Below, piece after piece: positions 45,329 to 56,985 of a DNA stretch of 64,000 nt. The notes beneath the pieces are model-generated. The model saw only the letters and a list, made by a program, of their open reading frames with translations. It ran no database searches and had not been told where the DNA came from. The stretch comes from Davidsoniella eucalypti (Eukaryota; Ascomycota; Sordariomycetes; Microascales; Ceratocystidaceae). The DNA lies in contig RMBW01000105.1 in NCBI GenBank assembly GCA_004009845.1, positions 1 to 64,000 of the forward strand, written 5' to 3'. The translations under genes and the position numbers were made by a program. Position 1 is the stretch's first letter. The number at the start of each line of letters is the position of its first letter.

Positions 45329-48075
45329 GGTGGACGCAGTATGGGGAGCTCCGAAGGCGGGAATGCCGTCGCCAGCTTTTTTTATCGCGAAGATGGCGAT
45401 GGTGGTGCTGTGTGTTGCCGTGGTATTCTGTTATGGCCGTGGTGTCGCGGCAGCTTTAGCGGAGGAGAGCGGCAAGACAAGAAAGCAGTGCGTAAAGCGG
45501 TGCGGTGTTAGTGCCGATGCAGCTCCCTGGGCTTGTTGTTTTTTTCTAGGGCGGCCGACGTCGTGCTCGCGGATAGCTTGGCTGGATGCGTGGATGAAGG
45601 GAGGCAGGCAGGCCGGCAGGTATGGATGTAATGCGTTTCGTGGATGGATGGATGGATGAGTGTGTGGATGTAATCTGTATAGTAGAGTATAGATGGATGC
45701 GAGGCAGACAAACGCTGAATTGGCTGTTGACAAGCAAAGCAAAACAAGCACAGCTGCGGGCGGGCTCTCTCACGCAAAATCGGACGCGCTGGGTCTCGAA
45801 AAAAAGGCGAGCAACGAGGGCAAAATCAAATAGCAGAGTGCAGGGTAAATCGGCAGTTTTTCGGTGCGTGCCGCGATACGAGACTGTCAAGAATTCGCAC
45901 TTGATAGATAGCGTCGTGGGACGTTTAACTCTTGATGCAGAATCAATGGAACAAGCAAAGGCAGGTCAGTGGGTGACGCTACTTGGTATTTTCTAGGGTC
46001 GTCGCGACGCGAGAAAAGAAAAAAAATTGAGAGGGAAAAAAAAAGGCGTTTCCTGCTCCGTTGTTGGATTGGCTATTGGCCAGCAAAAAATGACAGAGGG
46101 TCCGGTTGCTGGCTCACAGCGCCTGGAGTGCTGTAAAAGGCGCTACAATGTATCCCTAGGCTACAGGAGGGGAGACGACGGGCCAAAAGTGCTAGGACAC
46201 CTAAGTTGAAGACTACAAAAACAAACAAGAAAAAGACAAATAAGACGACAAATCATTCAATCTTTCGATGCAAGAGAAAGTCGTAGGCCAAAAAAGAAAC
46301 CAGTAAATGCCGTCTTATTTGGATGAGAGGAGGCGTAGAAAATGAGCGCGGCCTCGTTTGGGAGGTTCAATCGCAGCACCACCAACTCTAGACTCTACAG
46401 CTAAATCCGAGCGAAGATGGAGGCTCGACTGAACTGGATGCCTCTATTTTCTTCGCACGTCGTCCCTCTAGTTAGTTGCCAGAGCTTCTTCTTCTTCAGC
46501 TGCCGTTCAATTGTCTGGCTGGCTATCTCTCTTCCGGCTGGCTATTCCGCTATCCATTATCCATCACTACAACCACTGCGGAGTCTAACTTGATACGCAC
46601 AAAATGTCTCGCCAAACAAGAGAAATGAGATAGAGTTGGCCAACTAGGTTGCAAATTGGTGTGGCTGCAGATTCGTTTACAAACAACTACTTAGACTGTG
46701 CATGCAAGTATACCTCTCACTGCATTGCTGAATCCCGAGATATCTTAGCTCCTGAGCCTGGATTTATTTTGTTTTTTATCTTTCTTTTTTTCATGTTCCT
46801 GCAACCTTCGTTGATTCTACACTTTGCAGCTTTTTTCTTACTTCTTTTCTTTTTTAAAGAAAATTCAACAACGGATTCCAACCGTCGCGATTGATGGATC
46901 AAGCCAGCTTACATGTACATATAGACGTTACGATTTTCCCTGTTGCTACGGAATTTCGTAGCATTCAACAGAAAGGGAGACAAGACAGAAAATAGAAATA
47001 ACAAACACTTAAGAGAAGAGAAGATCAGACCAGGGGGCGAGAGAGGGCGAAACAATATAAAGCTATCCTGGCTGTGTTTGTTTCTTCTTATGTTGTATAC
47101 ATTGTAGTAGTGTAGTGTAGCGCATAGCCTTAAAACAATAAAGTTCAGCCCAGCCTACAAAAGCGCGTCGAAGGCTGGGCCCCATCATAAGTAGGTCACG
47201 TGTTATGTTAGTCATCATGCGATACGTGTTGGGTTTGTTAACCCTAATGTTGTTCGATTAGTCTTTTATCGTGTAAGTGAACTTTGTTTATGTGACTGAT
47301 ATCGAGGCCCAATTGATTTGTACTTATTCTATCATTTACACCAAATACACCAAATTTTAGCTGACTTTAAAGACTCACTAACACACCACAAGTCATTATA
47401 ACTCCCATCAGTGAGAATAACTCCGAATATATCTCAAAGCACATCGTAGAACATTTCGCATAGAGTCGTTATTACAGAAGATGCTCTGCATGAACAACGA
47501 CCATCTATGACTTCGCAATCACATATGATTCGATTGATCACCTCTACCAGGAGTCAGCATCAAAGTGGGGTTAAGTTGCATACAACTAAATGTCAATTAG
47601 GTTCCCACTTACAGACAGATACATACAGGGTGTAGAAACTATTGCATGTGAACTTGCACTGGTTACATATATAATTACCCGATACTGAAAAGCTCAGGGT
47701 ACAAAAGTACGCAATCTGCATTTGAAAATTTACATGTTGTCACAATACGATGAAGATGATGAGGGGAATGTTTTTTGGTACTGGATCCCGATGTCAAAAA
47801 GAAAATCTGCAATTAATGTAATACTACTACTGAAGAGAAGAAAAAAAAACCAAATCATAGCACCTTGAGAGTAGATGGGAAACTTTAGTTATCACCCACA
47901 GGATATTATGAATGCAAGCAGTACGCGCTGCAAAAGGACAAAGTGAGCCAAAATAAACACCCGAAGAAAAAGAGAGTATAGACGATGACCATCTATTTTC
48001 GAACCAAGTCTGGTGACTACCATAACAGAAACTTAGCTATATTGAAAGTATTGATACTGCCTGATCGTTCTCGAT
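45329..48075. other. Intergenic; promoter of the Q-rich protein gene and unassigned sequence
   Basis: Next to the Q-rich gene the minus-strand leader contains C/T tracts, and a (GGAT)n microsatellite lies at about 45641-45658. Several overlapping frames of 100-140 codons on both strands in 45083-46000 are promoter noise. 46200-48075 is AT-rich without a supportable gene; the right end is the 3' flank of the protease gene. Confidence 0.45.
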
Positions 48076-49512
48076 TTATTTGGCCTTGGCCAGACCGACG
48101 GCGTTCTTGCCCAGATCGTAGACGCTGTAGTAGCGGCGGAGGAAAGCATCACCCAGAATGGCGAGAGGTCCGGTAGGGGCGGGGAAGTCCATACCCTGGA
48201 AGGTAGAGATGCAGCTACCAGAAACCTCCAGAATGTAATCGTCAGCAGGCAGGCTGTAGTTGTAACCAGCCAGGCTGAAGGTGATGTCAGGAAGCTCCGA
48301 CTTCTTTGCGCAGTCGATGCTGTACTGACCGCTGTAGCCCTTCTTGGCACCGATCTCCTTGTTCAGAAGCTCGGCCAGAGACGAGGGCAGAACGTTTAGG
48401 GAAGTACCAGTGTCCAGAATGACACCAGTGTTCTCAAGCTCGGCAACCTCATCACCGAAAGCGATGGAGTCAAGCTCGACCTCCCAGTAGGCCTTGCGGC
48501 GAAGGGGAATGTATTGGATCTCGCCCTCGTAGTGTTTCTCGTTGACACCACCAAAGACAACCTCGCTATCGCTCTCGCCATCCTTGCCTAGGTAGAAGGC
48601 AAAGACGGGCTCATCAACAAGACCCTGATCGACCATGCTGTAGAAAGGAGGAGGAATGCCGTTGACGGAGATGGTGTTGTAACCCAGACCTAGAATGCCA
48701 TCAAAACGGCCGAAGGCGAAAGCCAGACCGGGCTCGCTGGTGGCCTCAGCAAACAGCTGGTTCTTGATGTTGATGTCACCAATGGTAACAGAGTCCTTGG
48801 AGACAACACCAGTCATGCTACCAGAACCGTAGTGGATCTCGAAGGTAGTACCATTCTTCTGGTAAGTAGAAGACTTGGTAGACTCGTACTTCTTGTGGAG
48901 GTAGCAGGCAATGCTACCACACTCGCTGGAGGGAACCCAGAGGTTGGAAGAGCCGGTATCGAGGACAACCTTGAAGGTTTGGGGAGGAGTACCGATGGTG
49001 ATCTCAGAGAAATCTGATTGACATATTAGTATTAGTTTGGGACGATATATAGATGATGGCGATAAGTAATATGCCTGTTTGCGTGGTACTACTTACACTG
49101 AGCGTTCATAAAATTGGTCACGGGGACGGGGTGACCAGAGGTCAAGGCAAAGCTGTTGGTCTTGGTGTTGAACATGGCATCAACGAGGTTAGTCTGGTGC
49201 TCGCCCATGTACTTCTGACCGAGGGCCTGAGCCTGCTCCTCCACGGAAGCGGCAGCCTAGAAACGACGATGTTAGCAGTGCCTCTTTATTTGTGATCGAT
49301 ACAAAGCGTTATAAGTGCGACCGATAGCGCTATATGGGCTTAGATGCCCCATGAAATGGCATATGAATCGCCAGGCGCATGCAATCGTAAAAATACAGGT
49401 GTAGACTTACCAGCTGCTCAGCAAGGGGAACCTTCTTGAGCTTCATGGTGTGGAGAGCGGCGTTGGCGGAGCCAAACAGCAGAGCTGCCATCACAGCGTT
49501 GGTGCCCTTCAT
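48076..49512 (-). CDS. pep2: Vacuolar aspartic protease (saccharopepsin, PEP4/PEP2 type)
   Basis: Three exons, 49512-49411, 49256-49097 and 49013-48076, give 399 residues. Residues 1-18 are a signal peptide (MKGTNAVMAALLFGSANA); a propeptide follows (LHTMKLKKVPLAEQL). The mature enzyme begins near the NAQYFSEITIGTPPQ segment. Catalytic aspartates are D106 (VVLDTGSSNLWVP) and D288 (VILDTGTSLNVLP), 182 residues apart as expected for pepsins. The flap region includes IHYGSGSMTG, and the protein ends NAVGLAKAK. Length and the lack of a GPI tail point to the vacuolar enzyme that activates other vacuolar hydrolases, rather than a yapsin or secreted penicillopepsin. Both intron positions fall within the N-terminal quarter. 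C-rich codon choice indicates good expression. Confidence 0.95.
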
Positions 49513-52205
49513 GATGACGGATAGAAGTTATGAGGATGGTAATGGTATGACTGATTAAAAAAAGAGGACAAGATGGTGATGATGCAGGTTGTAGGCTCTC
49601 ACGGATCAACGGAGATGCAAAACAAACGATACGATGGAGACGAGGCGGAGGAGAGGCAGTAGTTATAGTCGGCAAGAGATGTAAGAGGAATAATGCGATC
49701 CAGGCGGTAGATAAGAGGAGAAAGAGGATTAATGACGAGGCACATGGAACGGGCCATAACATTGAGAACCAAAACAGGCAGCCCTAGCTTTGTTTACTGC
49801 CACTCCTTCCTAGTTTGCTTTCCTTCCCTGTTCGGTTCGCTTTCCACACGCTGATACAAGAAGCTATACGACTCAATACAGTGAGCTAGTCTACAATTAC
49901 GCGACTGCATCTGTTGTGCACGGCGGAAAAAAAAGAAGAAAAAAAAGAGGGACACATGGCATGGGAGTCAATCTGTGTGTACTTCCTCGTGGCACCGGAA
50001 GTCATAATACATACAGACATATATATGTATTCGCATGTACCTCATCATTCACAGGCAAGCTGAGCTTGGCTGGATTGTTTTGGTTTACGAACTGCCAACC
50101 CCATTTTTATTTTACTTGCTGTACAAGATACCCCTTCCCTAGTTCAATACGGGGGGGCTTGAGACACAATAGGCAGGCTACTTGATTACATATTGTATAC
50201 ATAGATTTTGCACCTGTTTTTCTATAATCAAAGCAGAAGCTGGTTGGGTTCAGCATCATCAAATATCCGATAGTAACTCGGGGCAAACCAATAATACTCA
50301 GAAATATGGTACTACGATGGCCTCTGGTTATCATCGCAGCGACCGAAACAGAAGGAAAGGAGCGCGTGCATGAAACGCCGTCTGCAACTTAAATGGCTCT
50401 CTTTCCTGCTTAGGAAGCCTTTTAGTGTGGCCAGTGAGTTTTATGGTTGATAGTTGCTGGCTAGTGTGCTTGTCGGGGCATCGTTGGGTCTTGGCTGGCC
50501 GCATCACGCTGTTTGCAACCCGAATTGCGAGCCCTTAATTAACCCTTGCATTGCAAGGAGATGTACACGACTCGCCAAGTTAAATCCGATTGATAGTTGT
50601 GGTTTCTTAGGTTATGATTTGTACTTATATAAAGGTGCACTTGACCTGCATGAATTCTATCAGACACGACGCTTCACACACAGTATTCACAGTATTGGTA
50701 GCATTATAAGGTTACGCTGGGATTCGGTAGTAGTAGCAGAAGGGTTTAGGGAGTCCGAGCTCCAACTAGTCGAACTTGCAATAAAGTACGGTATCAATAC
50801 ATATCAATAGTGCTGAAGTTTCATGCTGAGTACGTTTAATTGTTTATCTGCTCAAGTGACCGCAGCTTTAGCTTGACGGGAAACAATGCTTGCGTGCTTG
50901 GCAATGCCTAATACACGGCGGCACAATCCATGCAACTCGTCCATGCTGTGGGATGCTCGATTGGAGGTTGGATGCATGTTCACGTGTAGCAAGCGGCAGC
51001 CTCGTTTGAGCTTAGCCCTTATTCCATTGATATTCTATTGAGACTTTTCTACCGAGACTTGGTATGAAGAAAGTGCCGAAGTGAATGGCCTGATAAGCAA
51101 AAGCAACCAAGTGAGCATTCCTGAATTGTAGCAAACCTGGTGTGAGGTTGGATGTGCTTATCAGTAGCTTATCGCTAATCCCTAGGTTGGATGTGCCTGA
51201 TGCCGGCGCTAGTGAAATACTTATGCCACTATAACAGTAATCACGTGACCAGACACACTTGATTCAACTACAGGCCAACAGCACCAGCTGATGATATTTT
51301 TGACATCGATATCTTTTGATTATAAAAATCACAATGCGAAAACCTTACATAAGCTCACATTCATGGCACCGGAACAACACGGCAAAGTTGATGACTGGAT
51401 CTCAAGAAAGCAGCGATCCATTGACGCACCTGGGGCAAGGCAGCCAATGGCCGCGGAACCGATGACCTGGATTTGGCCATTAAAGTAAGCTAAACTGGGA
51501 CTTTGTATCAGACTAGACTAGCAGGTTTGAATACGACTTTTGGTGACCACAGCCGCGGGGACTTGGGTGTGAAGAAGAGAAGTAGAGCGTGGGGAGGTTC
51601 GCCGGGTAGGCGATGTTGGTATCAAGACAAAAGGCTGGTGGTCTAGCCTTGAGTGTCAAAGAGTCTACGGAGAAGAGAGAGAAAGAGCCGACGGAGAGCC
51701 ATGCACAGACGCAAGCGGTCAGCTTGAAGATTACGGACAGCAGCGCAATGGGCTCTCTATGCAGATCCATAATCGAGTATCCCCAGGGCAGCCTGAGCCG
51801 ACCTTGGGGGGTTATTTTATACAAGTAGAGTCACATAGTACCCCATAATATAATATGTGCATGTGTGTGTGGACAGATATATGCCGCAGGAATGGAAACG
51901 GCAGGATTAGCAGGCCAACCGAAGGAAGAAAGGGTAGCAGAACATGTACATAAATACACCTGTACGGTAAACGGTGGGCTAATAAAATATTAAGTAGACT
52001 TAAGACTTGGCTCCGATGACCCCGCCGAAGCAGGCAAAATACAGCGATGTCGTGCCTGTAACTGAAGGAGTGGTAAAGAAAAAAAAAGGGTCGACCCCGC
52101 CGTTAAAAAGGCCGCTTGTTTTGATTCTGACTCGGACCGCCTAGAAAGTCTTGGTATCCGTTCTTGGTTATTGCCTGGCCATACCCAGTCGTGGTTGTAG
52201 AAGCT
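49513..52205. other. Intergenic between divergent protease and SHMT genes
   Basis: 49513-49800 is the C/T-rich (minus-strand sense) leader of the protease gene. 49900-52000 holds only short frames (for example 50454-50810 plus) without family signatures. I see no gene or repeat. Confidence 0.5.
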
Positions 52206-52330
52206 CATATAAAGCCGGCCTCTCCCACTGGCTTTTTTCCTCCTTTCCCTTCCTTTTGCTTCGTAGATTTTGGCATTGACTGCACTATCCCACCTGTTTT
52301 ATACTATCTCTCACACATCCATCCATCACA
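52206..52330 (+). promoter_or_regulatory. Core promoter and C/T-rich leader of the SHMT gene
   Basis: CATATAAAG at ~52206-52214 fits a TATA box ~120 bases upstream of the ATG. A pyrimidine tract follows (about 52235-52265), then the ATCACAATGTC start context, close to the fungal Kozak consensus. Confidence 0.55.
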
Positions 52331-53936
52331 ATGTCTTCCTACGCTCTGTCGACTGGCCACAAGGACATGCTCGAGAAGTCTCTTCTCGAGACTGATCCCG
52401 AGGTCGCCTCCATCATGGTTCGTCTCTGCCCGTTGATTCTCTCTGCCTGTCCGTCGACATGGCTACCCAAACACCTGCTAACCCGGCTCTCCTTGCCCAC
52501 CCCATAGAAGGACGAGGTCCAGCGCCAGCGCGAGTCCATCATCCTGATTGCCTCCGAGAACGTCACTTCCCGTGCCGTTTTCGACGCTCTTGGTTCGCCC
52601 ATGTCCAACAAGTACTCCGAGGGTTACCCCGGTGCCCGCTACTACGGCGGCAACCAGCACATTGACCAGATCGAGCTTCTGTGCCAGAAGCGTGCTCTGG
52701 CCGCCTTCCACGTCGACTCCGAGAAGTGGGGTGTCAACGTCCAGTGCCTGTCTGGTTCGCCCGCCAACCTGCAGGTTTACCAGTCCATCATGCCCGTCCA
52801 CGGCCGTCTGATGGGTCTGGATCTGCCCCACGGCGGCCATCTGTCTCACGGCTACCAGACTCCCCAGCGCAAGTAAGTGTGGCCTCTACGATTTGCACCT
52901 ACTCGCCAACTTTCAGCCACGGCTGACTAACCGCCCTCTCCGTCATAGGATCTCTGCTGTCTCTACCTACTTCGAGACCATGCCCTACCGTGTCGACCTG
53001 GAGACCGGCATCATTGACTACGACACCCTGGCTAAGAACGCTATCCTGTTCCGCCCCAAAGTCCTCGTTGCCGGTACCTCGGCTTACTGCCGCCTGATCG
53101 ACTACAAGCGCATGCGCGAGATCGCCGACTCCGTTGGTGCCTACCTGATGGTCGACATGGCCCACATCTCTGGTCTCATTGCCGCCGGTGTCATCCCCTC
53201 GCCTTTCGAGCACGCTGACATTGTCACCACCACCACCCACAAGTCTCTGCGTGGCCCTCGTGGTGCCATGATCTTCTTCCGCAAGGGTGTCCGCTCCGTC
53301 GACGCCAAGGGCAAGGAGACCCTGTACGACCTGGAGAACGCCATCAACTTCTCCGTTTTCCCCGGCCACCAGGGTGGTCCCCACAACCACACCATCACCG
53401 CCCTCACTGTTGCCCTAAAGCAGGCTTCCACCCCCGAGTTCAAGGAGTACCAGCAGCAGGTTGTCGACAACGCCAAGGCTCTGGAGAACAAGTTCAAGGC
53501 TCTTGGCCACAAGATGGTCTCTGATGGTACCGACTCGCACATGGTCCTGGTTGACCTGCGCCAGCACTCGCTGGACGGTGCCCGTGTCGAGGCTGTTCTG
53601 GAGCAGATCAACATTGCCTGCAACAAGAACTCCATCCCCGGCGACAAGTCGGCCCTGACTCCCTGCGGTATCCGCATTGGTACCCCCGCCATGACTTCTC
53701 GTGGCTTCGGAGTTGCTGACTTCGAGCGTGTTGCCGAGTACATTGATGCTGCCATCAAGGTCTGCAAGGACACCCAGGCTGCCCTGCCCAAGGAGGCCAA
53801 CAAGCTCAAGGACTTCAAGGCCAAGGTTGCCTCGGGTGGGGTTGCCCGCATCAACGAGCTCAAGGCTGAGATTGCAACTTGGACCAGTGCTTTCCCTCTT
53901 CCCGTTGAGGGCTGGCGCATGGACGCTGGCATCTAA
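52331..53936 (+). CDS. SHM2: Serine hydroxymethyltransferase, cytosolic type
   Basis: Exons 52331-52417, 52508-52872 and 52949-53936 give 479 residues. Intron 1 uses a GTTCGT donor with a CTAAC branch site and CATAG acceptor; intron 2 has a GTAAGT donor and CATAG acceptor. The enzyme converts serine and tetrahydrofolate to glycine and methylene-THF using PLP. Recognisable parts are ESIILIASENVTSRAV, the NKYSEGYPGARYYGGN segment, LSGSPANLQVY, the DMAHISGLIAAG motif and TTTTHKSLRGPRGA, whose Lys249 is the Schiff-base lysine. The N-terminus (MSSYALSTGHKDMLEK) has no presequence, which favours the cytosolic isoform over the mitochondrial Shm1 type. Very strong C-ending codon bias marks a highly expressed gene, and also explains long stop-free frames on the opposite strand. 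Confidence 0.96.
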
Positions 53937-55917
53937 GCCAAAGAAAAGAAATAAAAACAAAACAAAAACCAGTTAGTCACTGGCCGTCATTATATCGTTT
54001 CTTTGCCAAGATGCTGGTACACCATTGCTTAAATATCAAAATCCTCGTGTTATATGATTTCCAACGTTGTTTTCTCTTCTTTTTCTTTTTTTCTTTCATG
54101 GTTTATTGCAATAAATGGCATAGAACTTGCTTTCTTTACTTTCAACATACAACAGATGGGGCTTTAGTTTGATTATTCTTTTTCTTTTCCAAAGGGGGTT
54201 AAAACTGGTTTTCAACAACAATACTAACAATATACATAACACAATTGCACGATGGAGAACATGAGCTGACATGTATGAGGATATACAAACAGAAACTTCA
54301 AGAATGAGCTGGAAAAAATGTAGATTTGGTAGGTTAGATATGTTGTTTAATGATCAGCAACAGATATCACCACCATGACTTCATGACAATTTTGCTTCTT
54401 TCTGCTCTTTTGGGTTGTTTCTTTGTCTATTTTCATATATTCTATCTTGATCATCTATCTGGCATACCCCCTAAAAATACTTCTCTTCTTATATAGGAGA
54501 ATCAATCTGGTTACGGCTGGATCAGAAAGGGCTAAGCTTTAACACGGCCTGAAACTTTTGTATTAAAAATATAATACCATTCAACTGACAACGAAAAATA
54601 ACGCAAGGCCATAATTGTGAGGTGAATAATTTAGTGATAATGTTTATCCATTTTTTATTTTGAAAGTAGACTACATACTATATCATATCGTATCAGAGTA
54701 GTAGGGGAAACAAGATGTTAAGTTACAGTAAAGAAAAGGACCAACACAATATGATGGCAAGCAAAACGAGATAGTGAACAAAGTTAGGCTTGAGTACAAG
54801 AGGATAACAGACACAATGGAAAATATATGATGTTTTTTTTTTAGGATAGTTTGTTTTTTTGATATTCCTACAGCTGGAAGAGAGACAAAGACGGATAGAA
54901 CAAATGGATATCAAGAATCTTATATTTGATAAATGAAAGGAATAGAACAGGAAGGAAGAGAGAAACACAGTAATTATGTAGAACAATGAAAATCAGGTTT
55001 CTACCACTACCGACTAAGAAAAAATAAAATAGAGAGCCGGAATAAAGACGTGCTAAACACAAAAAAAAAACACATGTCCTCTTGTACGGGAGAACAATGA
55101 TATAGATAGAGAGAAGAGAAGAATATAATAAGAAGTGATGGTAGCAAAAATAAAAAAAAGAAATGTTTTTTTCTCAGAAAAACAAAAAAAAAGAAAAAGT
55201 ACAAAACAACCCTAGCCAAACCAAGAGATCAGAATGGTATGAACAAAGCTGGAAAGACAGGATAAGAAGATGAGAGAAGAAGAAGTTTTCAAAAGTTGAA
55301 GAGAAAGAAGATGTCATAAGCGTAGAAGTTTTAAAATCAGTTAAGAGAGATGAAGAAAGAAAGAAAGAGAAAACCCGTTTTTTATGTGCAAAAAAAAGAG
55401 ACGAAGACCACACAGGTATCTCCAAAAGAAGCCCAAAAAGCATGGAAATAAAGACAGACGAAAAGACCGAAGAAGGAGGGGTAGGGAGTATAACGAATCC
55501 AAGAAAACCTAAAGATAGAACCGAGAAGACATAGAAAATAAAAAGCTAGAAAAAACCCTCCCTCTTTAAAAAAACCAGACATTAGAAGATTCTTTATAGA
55601 AACAACAACAATGAAGGAAGAAAGAACCAGAAAGAAGTTCCTTCGGTTCACATGAAAACAAGGGGGGAGGGAAGAGGAAATAGATTCTTGAGAATCAAAC
55701 AACATGAGCTGCTAATGGAAATTCTCATGATGTTGGCCTAAATAAGATGATAAACAAATTCACCATGTTGAGTGAAGAATACCAATCTTGTATGTAACCA
55801 AAGAAAAAAGGAGACCCTCTGCAGTTTTCTAGGCATATATAAAAGAAAAAAAGAACCACTTCCACACATACATACTCAAATACATAAACCGCTAACCTTG
55901 CCCATTGCATGGAATTC
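53937..55917. other. Intergenic between convergent genes; purine-rich plus strand
   Basis: SHMT 3' UTR, then A/G-rich sequence (54700-55700) whose minus-strand frames are Phe/Leu/Ser-rich low-complexity translations, not genes. No gene is supported. Confidence 0.5.
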
Positions 55918-56985
55918 CTACTTCCCTTTTCTCCCAATAGCTGAAATCTGCTTACGTATCACCGAAGCCGACGGGCTGCCGGAGACAGCAGTAGCAGTAG
56001 CAGAAGCAGCAGAAATGGGAGGAACAATGGTAGTAGCAGCAGCAGCAATAGTAGCAGCATTAGTGGCTGTAGTAGTCAAATCAATGGTGGCTGTAGCGGG
56101 TGTTGTAGAACTAGTTGAACTAGCAACACCACCAGAAACAGTTGATGAAGCACCTATATTTGAGCTGGAAGAACTCCGTACTCGTTTAGTCCCTCCTCCG
56201 GCCGCCGATACAGCTCGGGTAGCAGCCGATTTACTAGACGATGCTTTTGGCGTTGCCCGTGCCTGCATGGCAGGAGAGGATTTGCTAGGTACCTTGAACC
56301 TCGCCTTTAATGGCGTGTGTCTTGTCGGAGTAGACGTCGTCTTTGTGGTTGATGTTGATAAAGTACTGGACAAGGCAGATTCAACTGGAGCACCTGAAGT
56401 CGGAGCAGTTGAATGGAGAGAATCACTGGTTGCAGTAGAGGCAGGAGTAGAAACATCGGCACCGACAGGGGCAATAGCAGGAACAGAAACTGGAGTTGGA
56501 ATAGTAACTATTATAGAGGCAGAGTCCCCGGCTGTAGCAGCGGACTTACGTGAAGAAGGAGAAGCACGCGGTATAAAATGCAGACTAGGTGGCTTGGCCG
56601 CGGCAGTAGAAGGAGAGCGAGGACGATCTGTAGTCTTAGCCTCAAGCACAGGAGGTGGAGGGGGCTTGGAGGCAGACGTTGAGCCGGTGCCACCACCGCT
56701 TCGCGTTTTGTTCAAAGCCTGCTTTGACCGTGATCGAGCGGCGGCTGGTGGCTTGGGAAGCGGAACGCTGGGATGGGGGGATGCCGGAGCCTGGGCCGGA
56801 GCCTGGATCTGAGCCTGGATCTGAGCCTGGATCTGAGCTTGTGGTTGGGGCGACGCCGCAGATGGCACGGTGGTAAAATTAGTTGCTGGGGGCGAAGGCG
56901 AAGGCGAAGATGAAGACGAGGGTGAAGGCGACGGCGATGCGGTCGATTGAGACGAAGCCTTTCGTGGCGGGGACGACCCTTCATT
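55918..56985 (-). other. 355-codon open extension in frame with Spt7, beyond a TAG stop
   Basis: Directly after the Spt7 TAG (56988-56986) the same frame stays open for 355 sense codons, to a stop at 55918-55920. The encoded sequence begins NEGSSPPRKASSQ, runs through SPSPSPSSSSS and AQIQAQIQAQ repeats, continues with basic Ser/Ala/Pro/Thr-rich sequence (KPPAAARSRSKQALNKTRSG), and ends SVIRKQISAIGRKGK. It has no in-frame ATG near its beginning, and no separate promoter is apparent. It therefore looks like the disordered C-terminal tail of Spt7 rather than a gene of its own. Interpretations: nonsense mutation, base error in the assembly, stop-codon readthrough, or an unrecognised intron that removes the TAG. 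Confidence 0.55.

Noticed and set aside
53141..53960. Minus-strand open frames of 263 and 181 codons across SHMT
   Set aside because: They are mirror frames created by the strong C-ending codon bias of SHMT; they show no family signature, while the plus-strand enzyme is certain.
54723..55705. Chain of minus-strand Phe/Leu/Ser-rich frames that look like membrane proteins
   Set aside because: They come from an A/G-rich plus strand in an intergenic region; no conserved pattern, no splice logic.
55772..56812. Plus-strand 346-codon frame opposite the Spt7 extension
   Set aside because: Ala/Val/Gly-rich translation of the complement of Ser/Ala/Thr codons; no start context and no motifs. The minus strand is continuous with a real gene.
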